DNA of 64,000 nucleotides from Streptomyces sp. XM4193. GTDB taxonomy: Bacteria > Actinomycetota > Actinomycetes > Streptomycetales > Streptomycetaceae. Shown here piece after piece: positions 51,373-58,995 of this stretch; the first letter of the stretch is position 1, and each line of letters begins with the position of its first letter. Below the pieces are notes generated by a model. It had not been told where the DNA came from. It saw nothing but the letters and a program-made list of their open reading frames with translations, and made no database searches. The DNA lies in contig NZ_JALLGK010000004.1 in NCBI RefSeq assembly GCF_023072595.1, forward strand, positions 434,001-498,000, given 5' to 3'. The position numbers and the translations under genes are program-made.

Positions 51373-53502
51373 ATGCCTGAATCTGAGAGCTGTGCGGTGC
51401 GCAACGGAAGAGGGAAATCCGCTTCCGCGCGCGCCACCGCACCGGTCGGTTCCGTCTCTTCCGGCGCACCTTCCCGGAACGAGTCCGCGGCCGGCGCCCG
51501 CAGGCGCGGGCGAACCCCGGGGCGTACGCCGGTGGGGGAGGGCCGCCGACGGGGCCGTCCGGCCGTCCGGCTGACCGCGACCGAGGGCGCCTCCCGACGT
51601 CCCCTCGTACGCCTCGCGGTGGCGCCCGCCGCTGCCGCCACCGCAGTGGCCCTCCTCGCACTCGTCTACGTGCTGGCCACCGGGCCCGGCTTCGGCGCCG
51701 TCGGCGCGGACGGTTGGCTGGTGCTCGCTCTCGCGGTGCTGCTGTGCGCGGCAGCGGTCGCGGGGGCCGTCCTCCAGGCCATGGCGACGGCGCGCGCCAC
51801 CGTGGACCGCTACACCGCGCTGCGTCGCACCACCGCTCGGCACCAGGCCGAACTCCAGGCGCTGATCCAGCGGTTGGAGCAGGGCGAGCGGCCCCCGCGC
51901 CCCGCGCACGGCCCGCTTCCCGACGCCGCCGCGGACGACGCCTTCGCCCTGCTCAACCGCGAGGTCGTGGCGGCGGCCAGGAGCGCCGAGACCGCCGTCG
52001 TGGACTCGACGGTGTTCGGCCAGCCCGCCGCCGGCGGCAGCGAGGAGCGGGTCGAGGTCTTCGTCAACCTCTCCCGCCGCCTCCAGTCCCTCGTCCACCG
52101 CGAGATCGAGCTGTTGGACGAGCTGGAGAACCAGGTCGAGGACCCCGACCTGCTCAAGGGCCTCTTCCACGTCGACCACCTGGCGACCCGCATCCGCCGT
52201 CACGCCGAGAACCTCGCGGTGCTCGGCGGCGCGGTCTCGCGGCGCCAGTGGGCGCGCCCGGTCACCATGACCGAGGTGCTGCGCTCGGCGATCGCGGAGG
52301 TCGAGCACTATCCGCGGGTCAAGCTCGTACCGCCCATCGAGGGCAACCTCCGCGGCCACGCGGTCGCGGACGTGATCCACCTGCTGGCCGAACTCATCGA
52401 GAACGCCTCGGTGTTCTCCGCGCCGCAGACGCAGGTGCTGCTCAGGGCCCAGCATGTGACGGCGGGTCTGGCCGTCGAGGTCGAGGACCGCGGGCTGGGC
52501 ATGACCGCAGGCGAGCAGAGCCGGATGAACTCGCTGCTCTCCGACCCCGAGCACGTCAACGTCCAGGATCTGCTGCGGGACGGCCGCATCGGCCTGTTCG
52601 TCGTCTCGCAGCTCGCCCGCCGGCACGGCATCGTCGTACAGCTGCAGAGCAACATCTACGGCGGCATCCAGGCGGTGTTGATCCTGCCGCGGACGGTGCT
52701 CGGGGAGGACCCGGCCGACACCGGTGCGCAGCCCGTCATCATGCGACGGGATCAGGGCGCCGAGGACGCGGGCGCGCAGCCCGGTCCCGCCCGCAGGCCG
52801 ATTCCGGCCCAGCAGACCGACACCGCGACCGCGGCGCACGGCGCCGGGAGCCCGCCCAATGCCCCGGCACCGCAGCCGGAGACCGCCGAGCCGCCGACAG
52901 CCCGGGGCGGGTCGGACGCCGTCGACCCGCTGGACCTCTCCGTGCCGCTGAACGGTTTCGCAGCCCACCCGGGGGCGACCGCCACCTCAGCGGAGGCCGC
53001 TGCGGAGGCGGCGTTCGGAGGCGGCTTCACCGACGCCGACCACCCGGCCACCAGCGGTCCGGTCGTTTCGGCGCAGAGCGCGGCCGCGACCGACCCGGCT
53101 GCCGCCGACGACCGGACGGGGACCGGCGCGCCCCACGGCGCGCACCGGTACGACGACGCGCTCGGGGAACCACGCCCGTACTCCTCCGAGGCCGAACACG
53201 ACCGGCCGATGCTGCCGCGCCGCCGCAAGCAGGAGCACCTGGTGCCCGAGCTGCGCGAGGTGCCGCCGCACCGGGACGCCTCCGGCGAGTTCGACTTCCA
53301 CGACCCGGATCTGATGGCGGCGTTCCGCCGGGGCACCAGCCTGGCCGACGGCACCCGCAGCACGGACACCCTCGGTGGCCGTGAGCGCCTCCTGGGCCTC
53401 GACGAGCCGAGCGGCCCCGTCCACTTCGCAGCCCCTCCCTCCGGCAGCACCGGCCCGGTCCTCGGCGCCGACTCCGGGCCCGACGAGGGCGGCCGGCCCT
53501 GA
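51373..53502 (+). CDS. cvnA: Conservon sensor-like protein CvnA (histidine-kinase-like ATPase)
   Basis: The 709-residue product has a basic N-terminus, two hydrophobic segments (about residues 80-102 and 108-130), a helical region, and a GHKL ATPase domain: N-box HLLAELIENASVFS near residue 340, G1 VEDRGLGMT, and GLFVVSQLARRHG. A long acidic, Pro/Ala-rich C-terminal tail follows. It lacks a clear phospho-accepting His box, as usual for CvnA. The ATG at 51373 has GAGGA upstream. CvnA-D are thought to form a membrane-associated complex resembling eukaryotic G-protein signalling. Confidence 0.9.
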   Translation: MPESESCAVRNGRGKSASARATAPVGSVSSGAPSRNESAAGARRRGRTPGRTPVGEGRRRGRPAVRLTATEGASRRPLVRLAVAPAAAATAVALLALVYVLATGPGFGAVGADGWLVLALAVLLCAAAVAGAVLQAMATARATVDRYTALRRTTARHQAELQALIQRLEQGERPPRPAHGPLPDAAADDAFALLNREVVAAARSAETAVVDSTVFGQPAAGGSEERVEVFVNLSRRLQSLVHREIELLDELENQVEDPDLLKGLFHVDHLATRIRRHAENLAVLGGAVSRRQWARPVTMTEVLRSAIAEVEHYPRVKLVPPIEGNLRGHAVADVIHLLAELIENASVFSAPQTQVLLRAQHVTAGLAVEVEDRGLGMTAGEQSRMNSLLSDPEHVNVQDLLRDGRIGLFVVSQLARRHGIVVQLQSNIYGGIQAVLILPRTVLGEDPADTGAQPVIMRRDQGAEDAGAQPGPARRPIPAQQTDTATAAHGAGSPPNAPAPQPETAEPPTARGGSDAVDPLDLSVPLNGFAAHPGATATSAEAAAEAAFGGGFTDADHPATSGPVVSAQSAAATDPAAADDRTGTGAPHGAHRYDDALGEPRPYSSEAEHDRPMLPRRRKQEHLVPELREVPPHRDASGEFDFHDPDLMAAFRRGTSLADGTRSTDTLGGRERLLGLDEPSGPVHFAAPPSGSTGPVLGADSGPDEGGRP

Positions 53503-53615
53503 CCCCCGCACCGGGCCCGGAAGTCGCCCGCCCGCACCCGTACGGCACGTACGGCGCGTATGCGTCACCTTCGTGGAACCCGTCAGGCACCACACAGCAA
53601 GGAGAGAAACCCATC

Positions 53616-54032
53616 ATGGTGAGCGAAGCCCCCGTCGGACACAGCACCGACCTCTCGTGGCTGCTGACCGGACTTGTCCAGCGAGTGCCGCACTCCCGCA
53701 GCGCCCTGCTGCTGTCCTCGGACGGACTGGTCAAGGCGGCGCACGGCCTGGACACCGACACCGCGGACCATCTGGCCGCGCTCTCCTCCGGCCTGTACTC
53801 GCTGGCCCGCAGCGCGGGTGTGCGCTTCGGGGACGGGGGAGAGGTGCGGCAGGTGGTGGTCGAACTCAACACCGCGCTGCTGTTCGTCTCCACCGCGGGG
53901 CAGGGCGCCTGTCTGGCGGTGCTCGCCGGGCGGGAGGCGGACGCCGCTGTGCTCGGGTACGAGATGGCGATGCTGGTCAAGAGCGTCCGGCCCTATCTGG
54001 GCACGCCGGCGCGCCTGCCGGCCGGGCACTGA
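53616..54032 (+). CDS. cvnB: Conservon protein CvnB (roadblock/LC7 domain)
   Basis: The 138-residue product is a roadblock/LC7 (MglB-like) domain: DLSWLLTGLVQRVPHSRSAL, LLSSDGLVKAAHGL, and VVVELNTALLFVSTAGQGAC. Such proteins regulate small GTPases, here CvnD. The ATG at 53616 has AAGGAGAG upstream. Six bases separate its stop from cvnC. Confidence 0.93.
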   Translation: MVSEAPVGHSTDLSWLLTGLVQRVPHSRSALLLSSDGLVKAAHGLDTDTADHLAALSSGLYSLARSAGVRFGDGGEVRQVVVELNTALLFVSTAGQGACLAVLAGREADAAVLGYEMAMLVKSVRPYLGTPARLPAGH

Positions 54033-54037
54033 GCCCG

Positions 54038-54412
54038 GTGGCGGCAACCGCGGGTGACCCGTGGCTGGACGGGGACGCCGGCCGGCTGATCCGTCCGTAC
54101 ACCGTGAGCGGCGGACGGACCCGGCCGACGGTCAGCTTCGACCTGCTGACCCTGGTGATGGCGACGGGCAGCCGCCCGCACAGCCAACTCGGCCCCGACC
54201 ACGCCCAGGTGCTCGGTCTGTGCGGCCGTCCGGTCTCGGTGGCGGAGATCGCCGCGCACATCCGGCAGCCCGCCGTGGTGACCAAGGTGCTGCTCTCCGA
54301 TCTGCTCGACTGCGGTGCGGTGGCCACCAGGAAACCCACGCTGCTCGGCCCCGACTCTCCCGACCTCGCCCTCCTGGAGGCGGTGTTGCATGGACTACGC
54401 GCACGACTGTGA
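54038..54412 (+). CDS. cvnC: Conservon protein CvnC (DUF742)
   Basis: The 124-residue DUF742 protein has the family features RLIRPYTVSGGRTRPT, a winged-helix-like core (VSVAEIAAHIRQPAVVTKVL) and the terminal LLEAVLHGLRARL. Its molecular role is unsettled. GTG at 54038; no strong ribosome-binding site is visible, so coupling to cvnB is likely. It overlaps cvnD by 23 bases. Confidence 0.92.
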   Translation: MAATAGDPWLDGDAGRLIRPYTVSGGRTRPTVSFDLLTLVMATGSRPHSQLGPDHAQVLGLCGRPVSVAEIAAHIRQPAVVTKVLLSDLLDCGAVATRKPTLLGPDSPDLALLEAVLHGLRARL

Positions 54413-55010
54413 CCCCTTTCCCACCGCGGTCAAAGTGCTGATCGCGGGTGGGTTCGGCGTGGGCAAGACGACCTTCGTCGGCGCGGTGAGCGAGATCGAG
54501 CCGCTGAGCACCGAGGAGTTGCTCACCCAGATCAGCAGGGCGACCGACAGTCTGGAGGGTGTGGAGGGCAAGGCGACCACCACGGTCGCCATGGACTTCG
54601 GCCGCATCACCCTCGGCGCGCAGCACGTCCTCTACCTGTTCGGCACCCCGGGCCAGGAGCGCTTCTGGTTCATGTGGGACGAGTTGTGCGAGGGGGCGCT
54701 CGGCGCGGTCGTGCTCGCCGACACCCGGCGCCTGGACCAGTGCTTCGCCGCGGTCGACTTCTTCGAGCGGCGTGGGCTCGGATTCATCGTGGCCGTCAAC
54801 GAGTTCGAGGGCGCGCACCGCTACACCCACGAGGAGGTGCGTGCCGCGGTCGACCTCGCCGCGGACGTACCCCTGGTGATGTGCGACGCGCGGCACGCCA
54901 GCTCGACGACCGAAGTCCTGGTGAACCTGGTCCGGCATCTGATCGAAACGAGGAACGAGCATGCCACCCAAGGCGTACGACGCCACGAGCCATCTGCTCC
55001 TCACTCCTGA
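54390..55010 (+). CDS. cvnD: Conservon GTPase CvnD (MglA/Ras-like)
   Basis: The 206-residue product has P-loop AGGFGVGKTTFV near residues 19-30, switch II LFGTPGQERFWFMW, and NEFEG where NKxD is expected, a common deviation in this family. It is the small GTPase of the conservon. The ATG at 54390 has GGAGG nine bases upstream and overlaps cvnC. Its end overlaps the GAF gene by 50 bases. Confidence 0.93.
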   Translation: MDYAHDCDPFPTAVKVLIAGGFGVGKTTFVGAVSEIEPLSTEELLTQISRATDSLEGVEGKATTTVAMDFGRITLGAQHVLYLFGTPGQERFWFMWDELCEGALGAVVLADTRRLDQCFAAVDFFERRGLGFIVAVNEFEGAHRYTHEEVRAAVDLAADVPLVMCDARHASSTTEVLVNLVRHLIETRNEHATQGVRRHEPSAPHS

Positions 55011-55533
55011 GGACAGCGAGGCGCCCCACCGGGTCGTGCGACTGCGCGAACTGGGCATCGGCGGGGCGCCGGTCGCGGAGTTCGACGAGTTCGCCCGCGA
55101 CCTCGCGCGGCTCACCGGAGCGCCCTACGCGATGGTCAACTTCATCGACGAGCACCGCCAGTTCTTCGCCGGGCTGCACACCCCGCCGGCCTCCGGTGCG
55201 GAGCCGGGCACCGCGCCGGGGCGGAGCGTCCCGGGCCGGGTGATGCCCCGGGACCACGGCTACTGCCCGCACGTCATCGCGCGACGCAGGGCGCTGGTGC
55301 TGGAGGACGTCTGCGACTACCCCCGGTTCGCCGGGAACCCGATGGTCGACGAGATCGGTGTCCGCTCCTACCTCGGGGCGCCGCTGATGGACCGTACGGG
55401 CATGGCGCTCGGCACCGTCTGCGTGGTCGCCCAGGAGCCGCGGCCGTGGGGACTGCAGGGGCTGCAGACCATCAAGGCGAAGGCCGCGGACCTGGTCGCC
55501 GGAATTCTGCGGAGGGAACGGCGGTCGCCCTGA
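54961..55533 (+). CDS. GAF domain protein, fifth gene of the conservon
   Basis: The 190-residue product is essentially one GAF domain (residues about 30-185; EFARDLARLTGAPYAMVNFI, DEHRQFFAGLH, DHGYCPHVIARRRALVLEDV, YLGAPLMDRTGMALGTVCVV). Cys and His residues in the pocket could bind a cofactor or ligand, but this is not demonstrable here. It begins inside cvnD, so it is translated with it. It probably provides the sensory input of this conservon. Confidence 0.88.
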   Translation: MPPKAYDATSHLLLTPEDSEAPHRVVRLRELGIGGAPVAEFDEFARDLARLTGAPYAMVNFIDEHRQFFAGLHTPPASGAEPGTAPGRSVPGRVMPRDHGYCPHVIARRRALVLEDVCDYPRFAGNPMVDEIGVRSYLGAPLMDRTGMALGTVCVVAQEPRPWGLQGLQTIKAKAADLVAGILRRERRSP

Positions 55534-56013
55534 GCCGAATTGGCGGTCGTCCGGGGAAGCGGCCCCCGGGCCGACGCGGCTGCCGGTCCGGCGATCCCCG
55601 GGAGGCGGCCGGTGCAGTGGCCGGTGCAGTGGACGGTTCGCCGGTACGGGCCGCGGAGCCGCAGCGCCGGCCGGCAGCGAGGGCGTGCGCGGGGGCGCGT
55701 ACCGGTGTCCGCGCGCCTGCCTCGGCAGCATGGCCGAAAAAGGTGCATCGCGACCGAAGCCGCGCGCGTCGGGGAAATCAGGCGGTACCGGGAGGCTTCA
55801 CCGGTACCGTGGCCGGGCAGTGTTGGCTGACCGCCGGGCTCGACCCGTTCGGACGGCCGACCACACCGGGCAACCGACCGCGAACCGGCGGTGAAACCGA
55901 CGCTCCGTCAACAGTGGTGGTGTGCGGGGGAAGTGGGGATACTCCCGTCGAGGTCGACCCGTCCAGGCATCGCGCCCCCGCCCGGTGCCCGTGCCCCCGT
56001 TCGAGGAGGACCT
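55534..56013. other. 480-bp intergenic region after the conservon
   Basis: No credible gene. It holds a 12-bp tandem repeat (ggccggtgcagt, two copies, 55607-55630). Two identical palindromes CGGTACCG (55783-55790 and 55802-55809), 19 bases apart, could be paired operator half-sites for the downstream hydrolase. No clear promoter seen. Confidence 0.5.
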
Positions 56014-56949
56014 GTGCAGGAAGCCGCAGGAGTAGCCGAGGAGTTCACGCAGGCGTCGGACGGTGTGCCGGTGGCCACCCACAGCTGGCGACCACGCGGC
56101 GGCACCCCGAGGGCGCTGATCCAGATCGCCCACGGAGCGGCCGAACACGCCCTGCGCTACGACGGCTTCGCCCGTGAGCTGACCGCACACGGCTACGCCG
56201 TCGTCGCCTCCGACCACCGCGGCCACGGAGCCACCGCCCAGTACACCGGCGGCTTCGGCGCGGCCGGCGACGACGCCTGGCCCGCGGTGGTGCGCGATCT
56301 GCACACCGTGGGCGAACGCGCCCGCGCCGAGTTCTCCGGTGTGCCGCTGGTGCTGCTCGGCCACAGCATGGGTTCCCAGCTGGCCCGCGACTACGCCCAG
56401 GAGTACGGCAATCAGCTGGCCGGGCTGATCCTCTCCGGGACCTTCCGCTCGCTGCCGGGCTGCGAGTCGGAGTCGGTGGTGCGCGCCCTGGGCACGGAGA
56501 TCGAGAAGAACGGCCGGGACGCGCCGTCCGACTTCGTCCCGCAGCTCTTCGGCGCCTTCAACGACCCCTACGAGCACCGCACCGGCTTCGAGTGGCTCTC
56601 CCGCGACCCCGAGCAGGTCGACCGGTACGCCGACGATCCCCGCTGCGGTTTCCCGTTCAGCGCGGGCCTGTCGATGGACTGGGTGCTCGGCTCGCGCAAG
56701 ATCAACGACCCGGCTCATTTCGGCCGTATCCCGCGCACCCTCCCGGTGCACGTCGCCGTCGGCGACCAGGACCCCTGCCACCAGGGGATGACGCTGGTGT
56801 ACGAGCTGCTGGAGGACTTCCGCTACCTCGGCACCCGCGATCTGACCTGGCGTGCCTACGAGGGCGCCCGGCACGAGATCCTCAACGAGACGAACCGCCG
56901 GGAGGTCTTCGCCGACCTGCTGGCCTGGCTCGACCAACGCTTCGCCTAG
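56014..56949 (+). CDS. Alpha/beta hydrolase, monoacylglycerol lipase-like
   Basis: The 311-residue product has the serine-hydrolase triad: nucleophile in LLGHSMGSQ (Ser near residue 119), Asp in VGDQDPC and His in GARHEILNE. The N-terminal AHGAAEHALRYDGFARELTA and SDHRGHGAT segments are typical of monoglyceride lipases/lysophospholipases (Hydrolase_4). There is no signal peptide. GTG at 56014 has GAGGAGGA upstream. Likely degrades monoacylglycerols or lysophospholipids in the cytoplasm. Confidence 0.9.
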   Translation: MQEAAGVAEEFTQASDGVPVATHSWRPRGGTPRALIQIAHGAAEHALRYDGFARELTAHGYAVVASDHRGHGATAQYTGGFGAAGDDAWPAVVRDLHTVGERARAEFSGVPLVLLGHSMGSQLARDYAQEYGNQLAGLILSGTFRSLPGCESESVVRALGTEIEKNGRDAPSDFVPQLFGAFNDPYEHRTGFEWLSRDPEQVDRYADDPRCGFPFSAGLSMDWVLGSRKINDPAHFGRIPRTLPVHVAVGDQDPCHQGMTLVYELLEDFRYLGTRDLTWRAYEGARHEILNETNRREVFADLLAWLDQRFA

Positions 56950-57010
56950 CACCGGCACTTGCCGCCCTCAGCCCCACGACCCCGGCGGTCCGACGACCCC
57001 GGCCGGTTGC

Positions 57011-57050
57011 CCGCCCCGTCCCGCCCCGTCCCGCCCCGTCCCGCCCCGTC
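57011..57050. repeat. 10-bp tandem repeat, four perfect copies
   Basis: The unit ccgccccgtc is repeated exactly four times between the convergent hydrolase and transketolase genes. Confidence 0.9.
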
Positions 57051-57092
57051 CCGGCTCTGCCTCCGGTGCCGGTCGGGGGCGGGCGCCGCGGG

Positions 57093-58016
57093 TCAGGGGG
57101 CGGAGAAGGCGTTGATCCGCCGGCGCAGCCCCGCCGGGTCCAGTCCGTGGGCCGCGACGTGCTCCTCCCACTCGCCGTAGCGTCGCAGTTCCTCACGCGC
57201 GGTGCCCAGGGCGAGCAGGCGGTGGGGCACCGATTCGAGGGCCTCGGCCGCCCGGGCGGCGGAGGTGCCGCGCAGATAGGGCTCCACCAGCACCACGTCG
57301 GCGCTCGCCCGCCCTTCGACCGCCCGCCGCAGCGCCCGGTGGTCGAAGGGTCGTACGGTCGCGGCGTAGAGGACGGTGGCGTCCGTGTCCTCCAGGGCGG
57401 CGAGGGTGGCGTCCAGCATCGGCCCGACGGCGATCACGACGGGGGCCCGTGCGCTGCCGGTGCGCAGCGTGAGGAACCCGCCCGGCGTGCCGTCCCGGGC
57501 CGAACCGACGTCGTACGGCACGGAGTTGGCCTGGTTCGACAGGCGCAGATAGACCCTGCCCGCGCCCTGCGCCGCCTGCCGCAGCAGCGTCTCGGCCTCG
57601 TCCGGATGACCGGGCACATGGACGGTCCAGCCCTCCAGGGTGTCCAGCAGCGCGACGTCGCCGGGTGCCATGTGGGTGTAGCCACCGGCGGGCCAGTCGT
57701 AGGAGCCGTTGGCGCTCACCAGCACCGCTTCCGCGCCCTGGTGGCCCAGATCCAGCTTCAGCTGCTCGAAGGGCCGCTCGACGAGGAAGCTGGCGAAGGT
57801 GTGCAGGATCGGCCGCATTCCGCTGAGCGCCAGTCCGCCGCCGACGCCGACGAGCAACTGCTCCCTGATGCCGACGTTGACGACACGGTCCGGGTGGCGC
57901 CGTGCGGCCTCGGTGAAGCCGTCCGCGCTGATCTCGGCCAGCGCAACGGCCAACCGGGGCTGCTCGTCCAGGAGTTGGGAGGTGACGGTGGTGAAGCGTT
58001 CGCGCATGGTGTCCAT
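57093..58016 (-). CDS. Transketolase C-terminal subunit (split transketolase)
   Basis: The 307-residue product corresponds to the central pyrimidine-binding and C-terminal domains of transketolase: ALAEISADGF, RVVNVGIREQLLVGVGGGLA (catalytic Glu in the IREQ segment), MRPILHTFASFLVERPFEQL, then the C-terminal domain (LYAATVRPFDHRAL). It acts with the N-terminal subunit encoded 108 bases upstream to transfer two-carbon ketol units using thiamine diphosphate. The ATG at 58016 has GAAGGAG upstream. Split transketolases often serve specialised sugar or secondary pathways; no such partner genes are adjacent. Confidence 0.9.
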   Translation of the reverse strand: MDTMRERFTTVTSQLLDEQPRLAVALAEISADGFTEAARRHPDRVVNVGIREQLLVGVGGGLALSGMRPILHTFASFLVERPFEQLKLDLGHQGAEAVLVSANGSYDWPAGGYTHMAPGDVALLDTLEGWTVHVPGHPDEAETLLRQAAQGAGRVYLRLSNQANSVPYDVGSARDGTPGGFLTLRTGSARAPVVIAVGPMLDATLAALEDTDATVLYAATVRPFDHRALRRAVEGRASADVVLVEPYLRGTSAARAAEALESVPHRLLALGTAREELRRYGEWEEHVAAHGLDPAGLRRRINAFSAP

Positions 58017-58124
58017 GGGATCTCCTTCGTGGTGCGAACGTGGGCGTGGTCCGCGTCGCGGGGCGGGGCGTCGCGGGTCGGGACAGACCGGGCGCGGGCC
58101 GGCCGCGCGGGCCGGACGCGCGGG

Positions 58125-58898
58125 TCAGCCGTTCTTGGGCTCGACGCGGGCCACCACGGCCAGCGGGTGTCCTGGGTGGGGCGCGGTGAACGCCTCGTAC
58201 AGGGCGTCGTGATCGCGCCCGTCCACGGTGCGCACCGCCCAGTCCGCGACCCGGAAGCGCTCCGGAATGCCGTCCGAACTGCGGTGCGTGGCGGAGGAGT
58301 TGTCGATCACCACGGTGTGCAGCGAGTCCAGGCCCAGGGCGCCGGCGAAGTCGATCGCCTCGTGGTTGCTGCCCTCGTCCAGCTCGGCGTCACCCACCAG
58401 CACCCAGACGTGCGGGTTCGTCAGCCGCTGTGCCCGCAGGCCGAGAACGGTGCCGACGGCCAGCGGCAGCCCGTGTCCCAGCGACCCGCTGCTGATCTCG
58501 ACCCCCGGTACGAGCGTGCGGTCGGGATGGTGGCCGAGCGGCGAGTCGTAGCCGCCGAAGCCGGAGAGCCACTCCACCGGGAAGAAGCCCTTGGCGGCGA
58601 GGGTGGCGTAGTAGGCCATCGGGCCGTGGCCCTTGGAGAGCAGGAAACGGTCCCGCTCGGGGTGGTCCGCGGTGTCGGGGGAGAGCCGCAGCACGCGGTC
58701 GTGGAGCACCCACACCGCGTCGGCGGTGGAGGTGGCCGCGGGGCTGTGCTTCTCCGCGCCCGTCATCAAACTCATCAGGCGCGGGAGGTCCCGGAAGCCG
58801 AACGGGGCGTCCCCGCGGGGAGCGGGGGAGTCCTGCCGGCCGGCGTGCGCGGTGGTCGGTGGGGGCGCGGTGGTCCTGGTGTGCGGTGTCGTCGTCAT
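58125..58898 (-). CDS. Transketolase N-terminal (thiamine diphosphate-binding) subunit
   Basis: The 257-residue product holds the TPP-binding domain: RDRFLLSKGHGPMAYYATLA, SSGSLGHGLPLAVG, the metal/TPP motif GDAELDEGSNHEA, and TVVIDNSS. An N-terminal 30 residues rich in Thr/Pro are poorly conserved. It precedes the C-terminal subunit gene. A promoter with a palindrome in its spacer (58908-58935) lies immediately upstream. Confidence 0.9.
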   Translation of the reverse strand: MTTTPHTRTTAPPPTTAHAGRQDSPAPRGDAPFGFRDLPRLMSLMTGAEKHSPAATSTADAVWVLHDRVLRLSPDTADHPERDRFLLSKGHGPMAYYATLAAKGFFPVEWLSGFGGYDSPLGHHPDRTLVPGVEISSGSLGHGLPLAVGTVLGLRAQRLTNPHVWVLVGDAELDEGSNHEAIDFAGALGLDSLHTVVIDNSSATHRSSDGIPERFRVADWAVRTVDGRDHDALYEAFTAPHPGHPLAVVARVEPKNG

Positions 58899-58907
58899 GA
58901 CGGCAGA

Positions 58908-58935
58908 GTGCTACTTGAAGTTCGGTTCAAGTCAA
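58908..58935 (-). promoter_or_regulatory. Split-transketolase promoter with palindromic spacer
   Basis: On the minus strand TTGACT (58935-58930), 16 bases, TAGCAC (58913-58908), only nine bases before the ATG. The spacer holds a palindrome CTTGAA-gttcgg-TTCAAG (58914-58931). A repressor bound there would block RNA polymerase. The operon is probably repressed or induced by an unidentified factor. Confidence 0.6.
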
Positions 58936-58995
58936 GCGTCGTCGGACGTGCCTCCCGCGCGGAGGCACCTCCTGCGGCGCAAGTCGGCCGCCGTC

